From NCBI GenBank assembly GCA_018065375.1, contig JAGHTJ010000085.1:1-21127 (forward strand): a stretch of 21,127 nucleotides of DNA, given 5' to 3'. Within the stretch, counting starts at the first letter, position 1. The number at the start of each line of letters is the position of its first letter. This DNA is from Candidatus Equinaster intestinalis (GTDB lineage Bacteria; Bacillota_A; Clostridia; Oscillospirales; Acutalibacteraceae). The notes beneath the pieces are model-generated. The model was not told where the DNA came from. It did not search any database and was given only the letters and a program-made list of their open reading frames with translations. The position numbers and the translations under genes were made by a program. Of this stretch, positions 6,778 to 13,724 are shown piece after piece.

Positions 6778-8619
6778 ATGGGAAAAATTATCGGTATCGA
6801 CCTCGGTACAACAAACTCATGCGTAGCCGTTATGGAAGGCGGCGAAGCAGTAGTAATCGCAAACGCGGAGGGCGGCAGAACAACGCCGAGCGTAGTTGCA
6901 TTTTCTAAAACCGGAGAAAGAATGGTAGGTCAGGTTGCAAAGCGTCAGGCAATCACCAATCCCGACCGTATAATCAGCTCCATCAAACGTGAAATGGGCT
7001 CAAACTACACCGTAGCCATTGACGAAAAGAATTACACCCCGCAGGAAATTTCGGCAATTATTTTGCAGAAATTAAAGGCAGATGCAGAGGCTTATCTCGG
7101 CTCTACCGTGAGCGAAGCGGTTATCACCGTTCCGGCATACTTTACCGATGCACAGCGTCAGGCAACCAAAGATGCGGGTAAGATTGCAGGTCTTGAGGTT
7201 AAGAGAATTATCAACGAGCCCACCGCGGCGGCTCTCGCCTACGGTATCGACAAGGACAACGACCAGAAGGTTATGGTTTATGACCTCGGCGGCGGTACCT
7301 TCGATGTTTCGATTATCGAAATGGGAGACGGTGTTCAGGAGGTTCTCGCTACTGCCGGTAACAACAAGCTCGGCGGCGATGACTTCGACAAGCGCATTAT
7401 GGATTGGATAGTTGCAGGCTTCAAGGCTGAAAACGGCATTGATTTGTCGGCTGATAAAATGGCAATGCAGAGAATTAAAGAGGCGGCCGAAAAGGCAAAA
7501 ATCGACCTTTCTGGTATGACACAGGCCGATATTAACCTCCCCTTTATTACCGCAGATGCTACCGGCCCGAAGCATTTCGAAACAAGTCTTTCAAGAGCAA
7601 AATTCAATGAGCTCACCGCAGACCTCGTTGAAGCTACTATGGGACCGGTTCGTCAGGCACTTTCGGATTCCGGTCTTAATAAAAACGAAATCAATAAGGT
7701 TCTTATGGTCGGCGGTTCTTCGAGAATTCCGGCTGTTCAAGAGGCTGTTAAGTCCTTTATGGGCACCGAGCCCTTCAAGGGCATCAACCCCGATGAATGT
7801 GTAGCACTCGGTGCGGCACTCCAGGGCGGCGTTCTCGGCGGAGACGTTAAGGGTCTTCTCCTTTTGGACGTTACTCCCCTATCTCTCGGTATCGAAACCA
7901 TGGGCGGCGTTTCCACCAAGGTTATCGACAGAAACACCACCATTCCCGCCAAGAAAAGCCAGATTTTCTCTACTGCGGCTGACGGTCAGACCTCGGTTGA
8001 GGTTCACGTTCTGCAGGGTGAAAGAGAGTTTGCAAAGGATAACAAAACACTCGGCGTATTCCATCTTGACGGTATTGCTCCCGCTCCCCGCGGAATCCCC
8101 CAGATTGAGGTTACATTCGATATAGATGCCAACGGTATCGTTCACGTATCGGCAAAGGACCTCGGCACCGGCAAGGAAAACGATATTACCATCACCTCAA
8201 ATACCAATATGTCCAAAGAGGATATTGATAAGGCCGTTAAAGAAGCCGAGCAGTATGCCGCAGAGGATAAAAAGCGCAGAGAAGATATTGATGTAAGAAA
8301 CGGCGCTGACCAGATGATTTATCAGACCGAGAAAACTCTCACCGAGTTCGGCGATAAGGTATCAAGCGATGAAAAGGCAAAAATCGAAGCCGCCAAGGAA
8401 GCTTTAAAGGAAGCTTTAAAGGGCGACAATATCGAGGATATAAAGGCAAAGCAGGAAGCCTTGCAGAAGGAAATTTACGCTATAAGCGAAAAGATTTACA
8501 AGGCAACCCAGGCGGCGCAGGGCGACGCACAGGCTGACCCCAATGCCAATCCGGCAGGCGGCGCCGATAACGTTTACGATGCCGATTTTACCGATGTTGA
8601 CGACAGCAACAAGCAGTAA
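6778..8619 (+). CDS. dnaK: Chaperone protein DnaK (Hsp70)
   Basis: An ATP-driven cytosolic chaperone that binds exposed hydrophobic segments, working with DnaJ and GrpE. It has 613 residues, normal for Gram-positive DnaK. The nucleotide-binding domain (about 1-358) has [45 protein letters not shown] (about 167) and [12 protein letters not shown]. The interdomain linker and beta sandwich start at [18 protein letters not shown] (about 359). The helical lid runs from about 476, and the tail (about 581-613) is Ala/Gly/Asp-rich. The ribosome-binding site AAAGGAG precedes the ATG. It is 30 bases from grpE and followed by a hairpin before dnaJ. Confidence 0.99.
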   Translation: MGKIIGIDLGTTNSCVAVMEGGEAVVIANAEGGRTTPSVVAFSKTGERMVGQVAKRQAITNPDRIISSIKREMGSNYTVAIDEKNYTPQEISAIILQKLKADAEAYLGSTVSEAVITVPAYFTDAQRQATKDAGKIAGLEVKRIINEPTAAALAYGIDKDNDQKVMVYDLGGGTFDVSIIEMGDGVQEVLATAGNNKLGGDDFDKRIMDWIVAGFKAENGIDLSADKMAMQRIKEAAEKAKIDLSGMTQADINLPFITADATGPKHFETSLSRAKFNELTADLVEATMGPVRQALSDSGLNKNEINKVLMVGGSSRIPAVQEAVKSFMGTEPFKGINPDECVALGAALQGGVLGGDVKGLLLLDVTPLSLGIETMGGVSTKVIDRNTTIPAKKSQIFSTAADGQTSVEVHVLQGEREFAKDNKTLGVFHLDGIAPAPRGIPQIEVTFDIDANGIVHVSAKDLGTGKENDITITSNTNMSKEDIDKAVKEAEQYAAEDKKRREDIDVRNGADQMIYQTEKTLTEFGDKVSSDEKAKIEAAKEALKEALKGDNIEDIKAKQEALQKEIYAISEKIYKATQAAQGDAQADPNANPAGGADNVYDADFTDVDDSNKQ

Positions 8620-8633
8620 AAGAAATTAAAAAA

Positions 8634-8652
8634 GGGCGGCTCACAGCCGCCC
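8634..8652. other. Intercistronic hairpin between dnaK and dnaJ
   Basis: A perfect 8-bp GC-rich stem (GGGCGGCT at 8634-8641, AGCCGCCC at 8645-8652) with a CAC loop. On the plus strand it has no T-run after it, so it is more likely an mRNA processing or 3'-end stabilising structure than a strong terminator. Read on the minus strand it is followed by TTTTTT and would form a terminator for antisense transcription. Confidence 0.7.
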
Positions 8653-8680
8653 GATATTCTCATACATAGGAGAGTTTTTC

Positions 8681-9835
8681 GTGGCAGAAGAAAAAAGAGA
8701 TTATTACGAGGTTTTAGGCGTTGATAAAAGCGTAAGTGACGATGACCTCAAAAAAGCATACAGAAAAGCGGCTAAAAAATATCACCCCGATTTAAACCCG
8801 GGAGATAAAACAGCCGAACAGAAATTCAAAGAGGTAAACGAGGCATACGAGATTTTATCCGATAAGGAAAAGCGTGCCCGCTATGACCAGTTCGGTCACG
8901 CGGGGGTTGACCCCAACTTCGGCGGTGGCGGCGGCTACGGCGGAGGCTTTGGCGGATTCGGAGGCTTCGGAGATTTCGGCGACCTCGGCGATATTTTCGG
9001 CAGTATTTTCGGCGGTGGCGGCGGTTCACGGCGCAACCCCAACGCGCCCAGGCGCGGCAACGATACTGCGGCAAACGTAATAATTTCTTTTGAAGAAGCG
9101 GCAAAGGGTTGTAAGAAAACCGTAAAGGTTACAAGAATTGAAAACTGTACCGAATGCGGCGGAAATGGCTGTGAAAAGGGTACGCAACCCAAAACCTGCC
9201 CCGCTTGTCACGGAAGCGGCTCGGTAACCTCCGTTCAGCGTACACCCTTTGGCTCAATGCAGACACAGCGCCCCTGCGAACAATGCAGAGGCACCGGTAA
9301 AATCGTGGATAAGCCCTGCCGTACCTGCGGAGGAAAAGGCAAAATCAGACACACCTTAAACCAGGAGGTTGAAATCCCGGCCGGCATTGATGACGGTCAG
9401 ATACTCAATATTCGCGGCGGCGGTGATGCGGGAAGCAACGGCGGTCCGGCGGGCGATTTGCACATCAATATAACGGTTCGCCCCCACCCGATTTTCGAGC
9501 GTGACGGTTTCGATGTATTCTGCACTATACCGATTACATTTTCTCAAGCGGCTCTCGGTGCTGAAATCACGGTTCCCACGCTTGACGGCAAGGTGAAGTT
9601 CACCATACACGAGGGAACACAGTCGGGCGATGAATTCAAGCTCAAGGGCAAGGGCATACAAAGGCTTCGTTATTCGGGCCGCGGCGACCAATATGTAAAG
9701 GTATTTGTTGAGGTGCCGAAAAACCTCTCAAAGGAGCAAAAAGAAAGGCTCAAGGCATTCGATGAAGCCGTAAACGAGAGCAATTATAAAAGCCGCAAAA
9801 CCTTTGCAGAAAAGTTAAAAGATTTTTTTGATTAA
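8681..9835 (+). CDS. dnaJ: Chaperone protein DnaJ (Hsp40, type I)
   Basis: DnaJ delivers unfolded clients to DnaK and stimulates its ATPase. The start is GTG, fixed by AGGAGA about 10 bases upstream and by [14 protein letters not shown] being a normal DnaJ N-terminus. The 384-residue protein has all type I parts. The J domain has the HPD motif at residues 35-37. A Gly/Phe-rich region runs from about 71 to 119. Four CxxCxGxG-type zinc repeats lie at about 156-223 ([32 protein letters not shown]). C-terminal substrate-binding domains follow. Last gene of the operon. The GTG start and preceding hairpin may both lower DnaJ output relative to DnaK. Confidence 0.98.
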   Translation: MAEEKRDYYEVLGVDKSVSDDDLKKAYRKAAKKYHPDLNPGDKTAEQKFKEVNEAYEILSDKEKRARYDQFGHAGVDPNFGGGGGYGGGFGGFGGFGDFGDLGDIFGSIFGGGGGSRRNPNAPRRGNDTAANVIISFEEAAKGCKKTVKVTRIENCTECGGNGCEKGTQPKTCPACHGSGSVTSVQRTPFGSMQTQRPCEQCRGTGKIVDKPCRTCGGKGKIRHTLNQEVEIPAGIDDGQILNIRGGGDAGSNGGPAGDLHINITVRPHPIFERDGFDVFCTIPITFSQAALGAEITVPTLDGKVKFTIHEGTQSGDEFKLKGKGIQRLRYSGRGDQYVKVFVEVPKNLSKEQKERLKAFDEAVNESNYKSRKTFAEKLKDFFD

Positions 9836-9843
9836 AATTATTA

Positions 9844-9872
9844 AAACCGCTCTTTTTGAGCGGTTTATTATT
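9844..9872. terminator. Bidirectional terminator between dnaJ and the XRE gene
   Basis: A perfect 9-bp stem AAACCGCTC (9844-9852)/GAGCGGTTT (9858-9866) with a TTTTT loop and T-rich flanks on both strands. It serves the convergent dnaJ (plus) and XRE gene (minus, stop codon at 9868-9870 inside the T-rich tail). Confidence 0.9.
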
Positions 9873-10083
9873 TTCTATTGATTTCGGGTGTATCCGTACG
9901 GCAAAGAATATAATCAATGCTCACTCCGTAAAAATCGGCAAGACGAATCAAAGACTCGGTTGGAGGTATTCTCTCCCCGTTTTCAAATTTTGAAAGCAAC
10001 GCTTGCTCAATTCCCGTTTCCATTTGAACTTTAATTTGTGTGTACCCTTTTTTCTTCCTCAAAGCTCTTAAATTGTTCTGCAT
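9868..10083 (-). CDS. Small XRE-family helix-turn-helix transcriptional regulator
   Basis: A 71-residue DNA-binding protein made almost entirely of one Cro/C1-type HTH domain. LRALRKKKGYTQIKVQMETG is helices 1-2, and EQALLSKFENGERIPPTESL is the recognition helix and turn. IRLADFYGVSIDYIL is the typical XRE ending, followed by a short polar tail. There is no separate dimerisation or ligand domain. I chose the ATG at 10083 because GGGTGAT lies just upstream; in-frame ATGs up to 10125 fall inside the palindrome repeats. It is divergent from the zinc-ribbon/TM2 gene, and the shared 120-bp intergenic region holds three regularly spaced palindromes. It probably binds these, repressing itself and the neighbour; this is inferred from layout, not shown. 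Confidence 0.88.
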   Translation of the reverse strand: MQNNLRALRKKKGYTQIKVQMETGIEQALLSKFENGERIPPTESLIRLADFYGVSIDYILCRTDTPEINRK

Positions 10084-10094
10084 ATCATCACCCA

Positions 10095-10180
10095 ATGACA
10101 TTATGTCATAATTTAGTATTGACATTTATGACATAATGTCATAATTTAGTATTGACATTTATGACATAATGTCATATAAT
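10095..10180. repeat. 33-bp tandem repeat array carrying three 15-bp palindromes
   Basis: Two 33-base units (10095-10127 and 10128-10160) differ at one base, and a partial third begins at 10161. Each unit starts with a palindrome ATGACAT-N-ATGTCAT centred at 10102, 10135 and 10168, exactly 33 bp apart, about three helical turns, so all sites face nearly the same side. The middle site extends to 19 bp (10126-10144). The third sits between the -35 and -10 of the TM2-gene promoter. Each complete unit also carries TTGACA. The array is most simply read as a multi-site operator for the adjacent XRE protein. Confidence 0.9.
10152..10180 (+). promoter_or_regulatory. Consensus SigA promoter of the zinc-ribbon/TM2 gene with embedded operator
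   Basis: TTGACA (10152-10157), a 17-base spacer, and TATAAT (10175-10180), both hexamers perfect. The spacer is almost entirely the palindrome at 10161-10175, so a protein bound there would block RNA polymerase. An upstream copy of the -35 (10119-10124) faces only TAATTT at the matching -10 position and is probably a by-product of the duplication. Confidence 0.88.
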
Positions 10181-10203
10181 TCTTTTAAGAAAGGGGAATT
10201 TTT

Positions 10204-10584
10204 ATGGAAAATCAAACCAATGAAAAAACGAAATTTTGTAAGCACTGTGGCGGAACAATTCCGGAAGATGCGGTAATTTGCACCTTGTGTGGCCGCCAAG
10301 TTGAAAAAATTGCAGATGGCTCGCAGCCTAATATTGTAATTAACAATTCAAACGCAAACGTTAATACCAATGTAAATAAAAATGCAGGCGGTTACGGTCG
10401 TCCGAAAAACAAATGGGTAGCATTGATTTTATGCCTTTTCTTGGGATTTTTCGGTGCTCATAAGTTTTATGAAGGCAAGGCAGGTATGGGCATTCTTTAT
10501 TTACTTACCGGCGGACTTTTCGGTATTGGCGTGATAATTGATTTTATTGTAATTCTCACGAAACCGAATCCTTATTATGTATAA
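10204..10584 (+). CDS. Zinc-ribbon and TM2 domain membrane protein
   Basis: A 126-residue protein with three parts. The N-terminal zinc ribbon has Cys12, Cys15, Cys26 and Cys29 (CKHCG and CTLCG). An Asn-rich flexible linker follows (about residues 43-62). The TM2 domain (about 68-122) comprises two membrane helices around [20 protein letters not shown], then [22 protein letters not shown]2 domains are widespread, with no settled biochemical role in bacteria; the zinc ribbon may bind a partner or nucleic acid at the membrane face. The ribosome-binding site AAAGGGG is 7-8 bases upstream of the ATG. It is expressed from a strong promoter that contains a palindromic operator, so it is likely tightly repressed until a signal relieves the divergent XRE protein. 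Function is not assigned. Confidence 0.93.
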   Translation: MENQTNEKTKFCKHCGGTIPEDAVICTLCGRQVEKIADGSQPNIVINNSNANVNTNVNKNAGGYGRPKNKWVALILCLFLGFFGAHKFYEGKAGMGILYLLTGGLFGIGVIIDFIVILTKPNPYYV

Positions 10585-10599
10585 TCCATAACAAAATTA

Positions 10600-10633
10600 A
10601 CGAGCCAAGCGAAATGCTTGGCTCGTTTTCATT
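10600..10633. terminator. Bidirectional terminator between the TM2 and TspO genes
   Basis: A perfect 11-bp stem ACGAGCCAAGC (10600-10610)/GCTTGGCTCGT (10616-10626) with a GAAAT loop, followed by TTTTCATT on the plus strand and TAATTTTG on the minus strand. Confidence 0.88.
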
Positions 10634-11102
10634 AGTTTAGTAAATAGACACCGAAATTAAGATATGCGGCAATACAGCACCAAACAATATACGGTATCAT
10701 AAGGTAGCCCGCCCATTTGTTGATTTTGTAAAATTTTACGGTAGTTACAACAATAAGCGCTATCATTATGAGCAACCAGACGAACGCAAAAAGGTATGCC
10801 TCCATATTGAAAAATATTATCGACCAGAAGAAGTTGAAAACAAGCTGTACTCCGTAAAAAAGCAAAGCCGAGGTTTTTTTATCCTCCGGCGACCTTGCCG
10901 TATAAACGAGGTATGAGGCTATGCCCATAAGAATATAGAGGATAGTCCAGACTATCGGAAATGCAATTCTCGGCGGAGAAAAGGGCGGTTTGTTTATGAT
11001 TTCAAAGCTTTTCATGCCCTCCATGGTAAGAAGCGCCGAGAGTCCGCCGACCGCCAGCGGAACAATTATGCCGATTATCAGCGGCAACTTTTTTATTTTC
11101 AT
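10632..11102 (-). CDS. tspO: TspO/MBR family tryptophan-rich sensory membrane protein
   Basis: A 156-residue five-helix membrane protein of the TspO/translocator-protein family, which binds porphyrins and similar ligands and has been linked to tetrapyrrole handling and stress sensing. Family marks are KPPFSPPRIAFPIVWTILYILMGIASYLVY (the PPxxxFPxVWxxLYxxMGxAxYxV pattern), QLVFNFFWSIIFF (usual LxLNxxWSxxFF) and the C-terminal NKWAGYLMIPYIVWCCIAAYLNF, with the conserved YxxWxxxAxxLN. The start is supported by GGGGTG 6 bases upstream. It forms a single-gene unit. No clear promoter was found upstream, and no tetrapyrrole genes are nearby, so the physiological ligand is open. Confidence 0.93.
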   Translation of the reverse strand: MKIKKLPLIIGIIVPLAVGGLSALLTMEGMKSFEIINKPPFSPPRIAFPIVWTILYILMGIASYLVYTARSPEDKKTSALLFYGVQLVFNFFWSIIFFNMEAYLFAFVWLLIMIALIVVTTVKFYKINKWAGYLMIPYIVWCCIAAYLNFGVYLLN

Positions 11103-11168
11103 TTTTTCACCCCGATAGTAATGTATGAAATTTTTTGGCCTTTTATACGGTAATATTGCAAAAAACTC

Positions 11169-11197
11169 TTGATTTTAATTTTGTTTTCAGTTATAAT
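11169..11197 (+). promoter_or_regulatory. Promoter of tRNA-Leu
   Basis: TTGATT (11169-11174), 17-base spacer, TATAAT (11192-11197). The predicted start is near 11204, leaving a precursor leader of about 20 bases before the mature tRNA. Confidence 0.8.
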
Positions 11198-11224
11198 ATT
11201 ACCGTTGCTTGTGTAACTGTATAT

Positions 11225-11311
11225 GCCGGTGTGTTGGAATTGGCAGACGAGGTGGACTCAAAATCCATTCCTGGCGACAGGGTGCGGGTTCAAGTCCCGC
11301 CACCGGCACCA
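11225..11311 (+). tRNA. tRNA-Leu (anticodon CAA)
   Basis: The acceptor stem GCCGGTG (11225-11231) pairs with CACCGGC (11301-11307), followed by discriminator A and an encoded CCA (11309-11311). The anticodon loop CTCAAAA gives anticodon CAA at 11259-11261, reading UUG. A long variable arm (around TCCTGGCGACAGGGT) marks it as a class II tRNA, and the T arm has GCGGGTTCAAGTCCCGC. The gene is monocistronic, with its own promoter and terminator. Confidence 0.97.
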
Positions 11312-11356
11312 AAATTTCCAAGGCGAACCTTTAGGTTTGTTTTGGAAATTTTTTTG
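11312..11356 (+). terminator. Terminator of the tRNA-Leu gene
   Basis: AAATTTCCAA (11312-11321) pairs with TTGGAAATTT (11342-11351), enclosing a smaller GAACC/GGTTT stem, and a T-run follows. It begins immediately after the CCA. Confidence 0.87.
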
Positions 11357-11390
11357 TTGTAAAATTGCGGGGCTTGAAGTAGGAGCGGTA

Positions 11391-11648
11391 GTGAATGACA
11401 GTCCTGATCCGGCAGATAAACTTGAAGAACTTTTTGTTTTTCCCGATACACATACAATACAAATTAAAACAAGCTTTAGTACGGTATGCCTATATGTTAT
11501 GAAAGACGGAAGAATTGTAAAACAAGTAATGTGCGGAGATAGCGAAGTCCAAGAAAAAGATTACGAAGTATACTCGGCGGACGAAAAGCATCTGATGACA
11601 AAACAACGCCTTACCGACCTACTAAAAAAATACGAAAACACAATTTAA
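11391..11648 (+). CDS. Small hypothetical protein, GTG start, possibly a gene remnant
   Basis: An 85-residue ORF starting with GTG at 11391, 5 bases after AGGAG. I do not recognise it. The composition looks protein-like: a short N-terminal segment, a probable beta-rich middle (HTIQIKTSFSTVCLYVMKDGRIVKQ), and a charged helical C-terminus (HLMTKQRLTDLLKKYENTI). There is no signal peptide or membrane segment. The open frame continues upstream through the tRNA by chance. No convincing promoter lies between the tRNA terminator and this ORF, though read-through or a weak TGTAAAAT element is possible, and no terminator follows. It may be a genuine small gene or the 3' remnant of a larger one. Confidence 0.5.
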   Translation: MNDSPDPADKLEELFVFPDTHTIQIKTSFSTVCLYVMKDGRIVKQVMCGDSEVQEKDYEVYSADEKHLMTKQRLTDLLKKYENTI

Positions 11649-11681
11649 TATTATACCGCTCTATTCAGCATACATCTTATC

Positions 11682-11710
11682 TTGACTTTAATTCTACATT
11701 ATGTTATTAC
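11682..11710 (+). promoter_or_regulatory. Promoter of the duplicated-domain secreted protein
   Basis: TTGACT (11682-11687), 17-base spacer, TATTAC (11705-11710) preceded by TGT, giving an extended -10. The predicted start near 11717 falls at the AGGAGG ribosome-binding site, so the leader is very short. Confidence 0.68.
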
Positions 11711-11730
11711 ATATATAGGAGGCGCTATTT

Positions 11731-12363
11731 ATGAAACGTATTATTTGTTTATTAGTAACTTTTGTATTATTGGTAAGTCTTTTTGCGGTACCGTCATTTG
11801 CCGAAAACAACAGTAACGCTACGCTTGCGAAAAGTGTGCTGTCACGTCAGGTTGTTTTTGATGACCTTTTAAAATTTACCGAAGCGGTAAACACAAACGA
11901 ACCCGATAAAATCCTCAACGCTCTCTTTGAAGCGGCTCCGAATTTTATTGCCGAAATCAAAAAGGCTTTAGACGAGGATTTTGACAGTTTATCGAGCAGC
12001 TCTTTATCCGAGCTTACCACTCCGCCAAACACTCCCGAGCGCAACGTTTATGCCGCAAAATATATGATGAACTCACAAGTTTTACTTGACGATTTCTGCA
12101 AATTAACCGATGTAATTAAAGAGGGCGATGCCGGAAAAATTTTTATGCTCTTCCTCGAAATTTATCCCGATTTTACGGCAGAGTGCAAAAAAGGTTTCAC
12201 CGAATACGATAACCCTATTATTGATGCTTCCCTGATTCAAGGCGCCGTAATCAATTTTGATAATTCGGATTTTGTATGGATAATTATGGCGGCATTGATA
12301 GGCATTGCTATAGGTGCCGGGGTGACCTTGATTATAATAAAAAAGAAAAATAAATCCGCTTGA
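11731..12363 (+). CDS. Secreted, C-terminally membrane-anchored protein with an internal duplication
   Basis: A 210-residue protein of unknown function. It has a classical signal peptide (MKRIICLLVTFVLLVSLFAV, likely cleaved after SFA at about residue 24) and a single C-terminal membrane helix (about 181-203) ending in a basic KKKNK tail. This predicts an extracytoplasmic domain anchored with its C-terminus inside. Residues 40-80 and 116-156 align without gaps, offset 76, with 15 of 41 positions identical. The shared pattern is QV..DD..K.T, then KI, then E..P.F.AE.KK. The repeats look helical and acidic and are joined by a Ser/Thr/Pro-rich linker. The start is supported by AGGAGG 8 bases upstream. 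It is a stand-alone unit with its own promoter and a strong terminator. No catalytic motif or sortase signal is visible. Confidence 0.88.
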   Translation: MKRIICLLVTFVLLVSLFAVPSFAENNSNATLAKSVLSRQVVFDDLLKFTEAVNTNEPDKILNALFEAAPNFIAEIKKALDEDFDSLSSSSLSELTTPPNTPERNVYAAKYMMNSQVLLDDFCKLTDVIKEGDAGKIFMLFLEIYPDFTAECKKGFTEYDNPIIDASLIQGAVINFDNSDFVWIIMAALIGIAIGAGVTLIIIKKKNKSA

Positions 12364-12370
12364 TTATAAC

Positions 12371-12415
12371 AAAACCGGGGTGAACGCTACTCGTTCACCC
12401 CGGTTTTTTTATTTT
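12371..12415. terminator. Strong terminator between the repeat protein and glyA
   Basis: A perfect 16-bp stem (12371-12386 with 12392-12407, core ACCGGGGTGAACG) and a 5-base loop, with a T-rich tail to about 12415 on the plus strand. On the minus strand it is followed by TTTTG, so it can also end glyA transcription. Confidence 0.93.
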
Positions 12416-12416
12416 A

Positions 12417-13595
12417 TTACATCAAATTTTCTTTAATAAGAGCATCTATTTTTCTTGCTATCTGAACGAAATCCTCGGCAGTTTTTCCACGCGTGGTTTC
12501 TGCTGCAGTTCCTATTCTTACGCCGCTTGCGAGGGAAGGCTTGCGGGTTTCGTTAGGTACACAGTTTTTATTTAAAGTAATTCCGTTTTTATCAAGCATT
12601 TCCTGAACACTCTTACCGTCAATATTCGGGTGAGTGTTGGTGAAATTTATAAGGAAGAGGTGATTATCGGTGCCGCCGGTTACAACCTCATAACCGAGGC
12701 GGATAAATTCATCGCACATTGCCTTGCAGTTTTTAACGAGGGTATGAACATACTCTTTATATTCGGGAGTGCAAGCTTCTTCAGCCGCAACCGCTTTGCC
12801 TGCGATAATATGCTGAAGCGGACCGCCCTGGCAACCCGGGAAAATAGCAGAGTCTACCTTTTTGGCAAGCTCGGGTCTGCAGAAAATCATACCGCCGCGA
12901 GCGCCGCGGAGGGTTTTATGTGTTGTGGTGGTGATAATATCGGCAATGCCAAAGGGAGAGGGATGGTCGCCGGCTACGATAAGTCCCGCAATGTGCGCCA
13001 TATCTACCATAAAATACGCGCCAACGCTCTTGGCTATCTTACCTATTCTCTCAAAATCAATTATACGGCTGTATGCAGACGCACCGGCAAGAATAAGCTG
13101 CGGTTTATATTCGTTTGCCTTTTTCTCAATATCATCGTAATCAATAAAGCCCTGGTCGTTTACATCGTAAAACTTCATATTATAAAGCTTTCCGCTGAAG
13201 TTTACGGGTGAACCGTGGGAAAGGTGACCGCCGTTATCAAGGCTCATCGAAAGAATGGTATCGCCCGGCTTTAAAACGCTCATATATGCCGCCATATTTG
13301 CCGAAGAACCGCTATGCGGCTGAACGTTTACGTGATAATCGGTGCCGAAAGCCTCTTTCCATTTATCACAGCAGTATTCCTCGAGCTCGTCTACACACTC
13401 GCAACCGCCGTAATATCTGCCCTTATTACCCGATTTATGCTGAAGCGGATAACCCTCACTATACTTATTTGTAAGGCAGGAGCCCATAGCCTTCATAACA
13501 TTTTCGCTTACGAAGTTTTCACTTGCGATAAGCTCGATGGTATGATTTTGTCTTTCCTGCTCTTTTTCGATGAATTCAAAAACCTTTGACTGCAT
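12417..13595 (-). CDS. glyA: Serine hydroxymethyltransferase
   Basis: A PLP enzyme that interconverts serine and glycine with transfer of a one-carbon unit to tetrahydrofolate. Key parts are HTIELIASENFVSENV near the N-terminus, SGNKGRYYGGCECVDELE, VQPHSGSSANMAAY (PLP phosphate site), VDMAHIAGL with the PLP-ring aspartate at about 198, and the Schiff-base lysine in TTTTHKTLRGARGG (Lys227). At 392 residues it is about 20-25 shorter than E. coli GlyA, mainly from a trimmed N-terminus and short loops; nothing catalytic is missing. The start has GGAGG 9 bases upstream. It is monocistronic with its own promoter. Confidence 0.97.
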   Translation of the reverse strand: MQSKVFEFIEKEQERQNHTIELIASENFVSENVMKAMGSCLTNKYSEGYPLQHKSGNKGRYYGGCECVDELEEYCCDKWKEAFGTDYHVNVQPHSGSSANMAAYMSVLKPGDTILSMSLDNGGHLSHGSPVNFSGKLYNMKFYDVNDQGFIDYDDIEKKANEYKPQLILAGASAYSRIIDFERIGKIAKSVGAYFMVDMAHIAGLIVAGDHPSPFGIADIITTTTHKTLRGARGGMIFCRPELAKKVDSAIFPGCQGGPLQHIIAGKAVAAEEACTPEYKEYVHTLVKNCKAMCDEFIRLGYEVVTGGTDNHLFLINFTNTHPNIDGKSVQEMLDKNGITLNKNCVPNETRKPSLASGVRIGTAAETTRGKTAEDFVQIARKIDALIKENLM

Positions 13596-13625
13596 TTTTT
13601 ATCAACCTCCGTTAATTTTTCTACC

Positions 13626-13634
13626 ATTATAACA
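13626..13634 (-). promoter_or_regulatory. Extended -10 promoter of glyA
   Basis: On the minus strand TGTTATAAT (13634-13626) is a perfect extended -10 element. The -35 position shows only TTTTAA, weak, as often seen with an extended -10. The start would be near 13619, giving a leader of about 24 bases. Confidence 0.65.
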
Positions 13635-13668
13635 CATTTTTCTGCCTTTTAAAAGCTTTTTTTACCTA

Positions 13669-13697
13669 TTGACATATTTTTTTATTCTCTGTATAAT
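13669..13697 (+). promoter_or_regulatory. Consensus SigA promoter of the FAD oxidoreductase
   Basis: TTGACA (13669-13674), 17-base spacer, TATAAT (13692-13697), both perfect. The predicted start is near 13704, so translation begins at the ATG at 13725 rather than at the in-frame GTG at 13704. Confidence 0.88.
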
Positions 13698-13724
13698 TAT
13701 TAGGTGGAAAGGTGTGATTTTTTT

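Noticed and set aside
7072..7575. 167-codon minus-strand open frame inside dnaK
   Set aside because: Long antisense frames over dnaK are a known artefact of its codon bias. No independent evidence supports a gene.
9026..9211. Gly-rich low-complexity stretch near this point of dnaJ, considered as a repeat expansion
   Set aside because: It is the normal Gly/Phe region of DnaJ followed by the first zinc repeat; the reading frame is intact.
10119..10147. Second promoter for the TM2 gene from the duplicated TTGACA
   Set aside because: The matching -10 position reads TAATTT, and the perfect promoter 33 bases downstream is far better; most likely a by-product of the tandem repeat.
11223..11390. 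N-terminal extension of the small ORF through the tRNA gene
   Set aside because: The frame is open only by chance across the tRNA and its terminator. The GTG at 11391 with AGGAG upstream is the first sensible start.
11225..11648. tRNA-Leu as an attachment site of an integrated element
   Set aside because: No second copy of the tRNA 3' end was seen downstream, and there is no integrase in the window.
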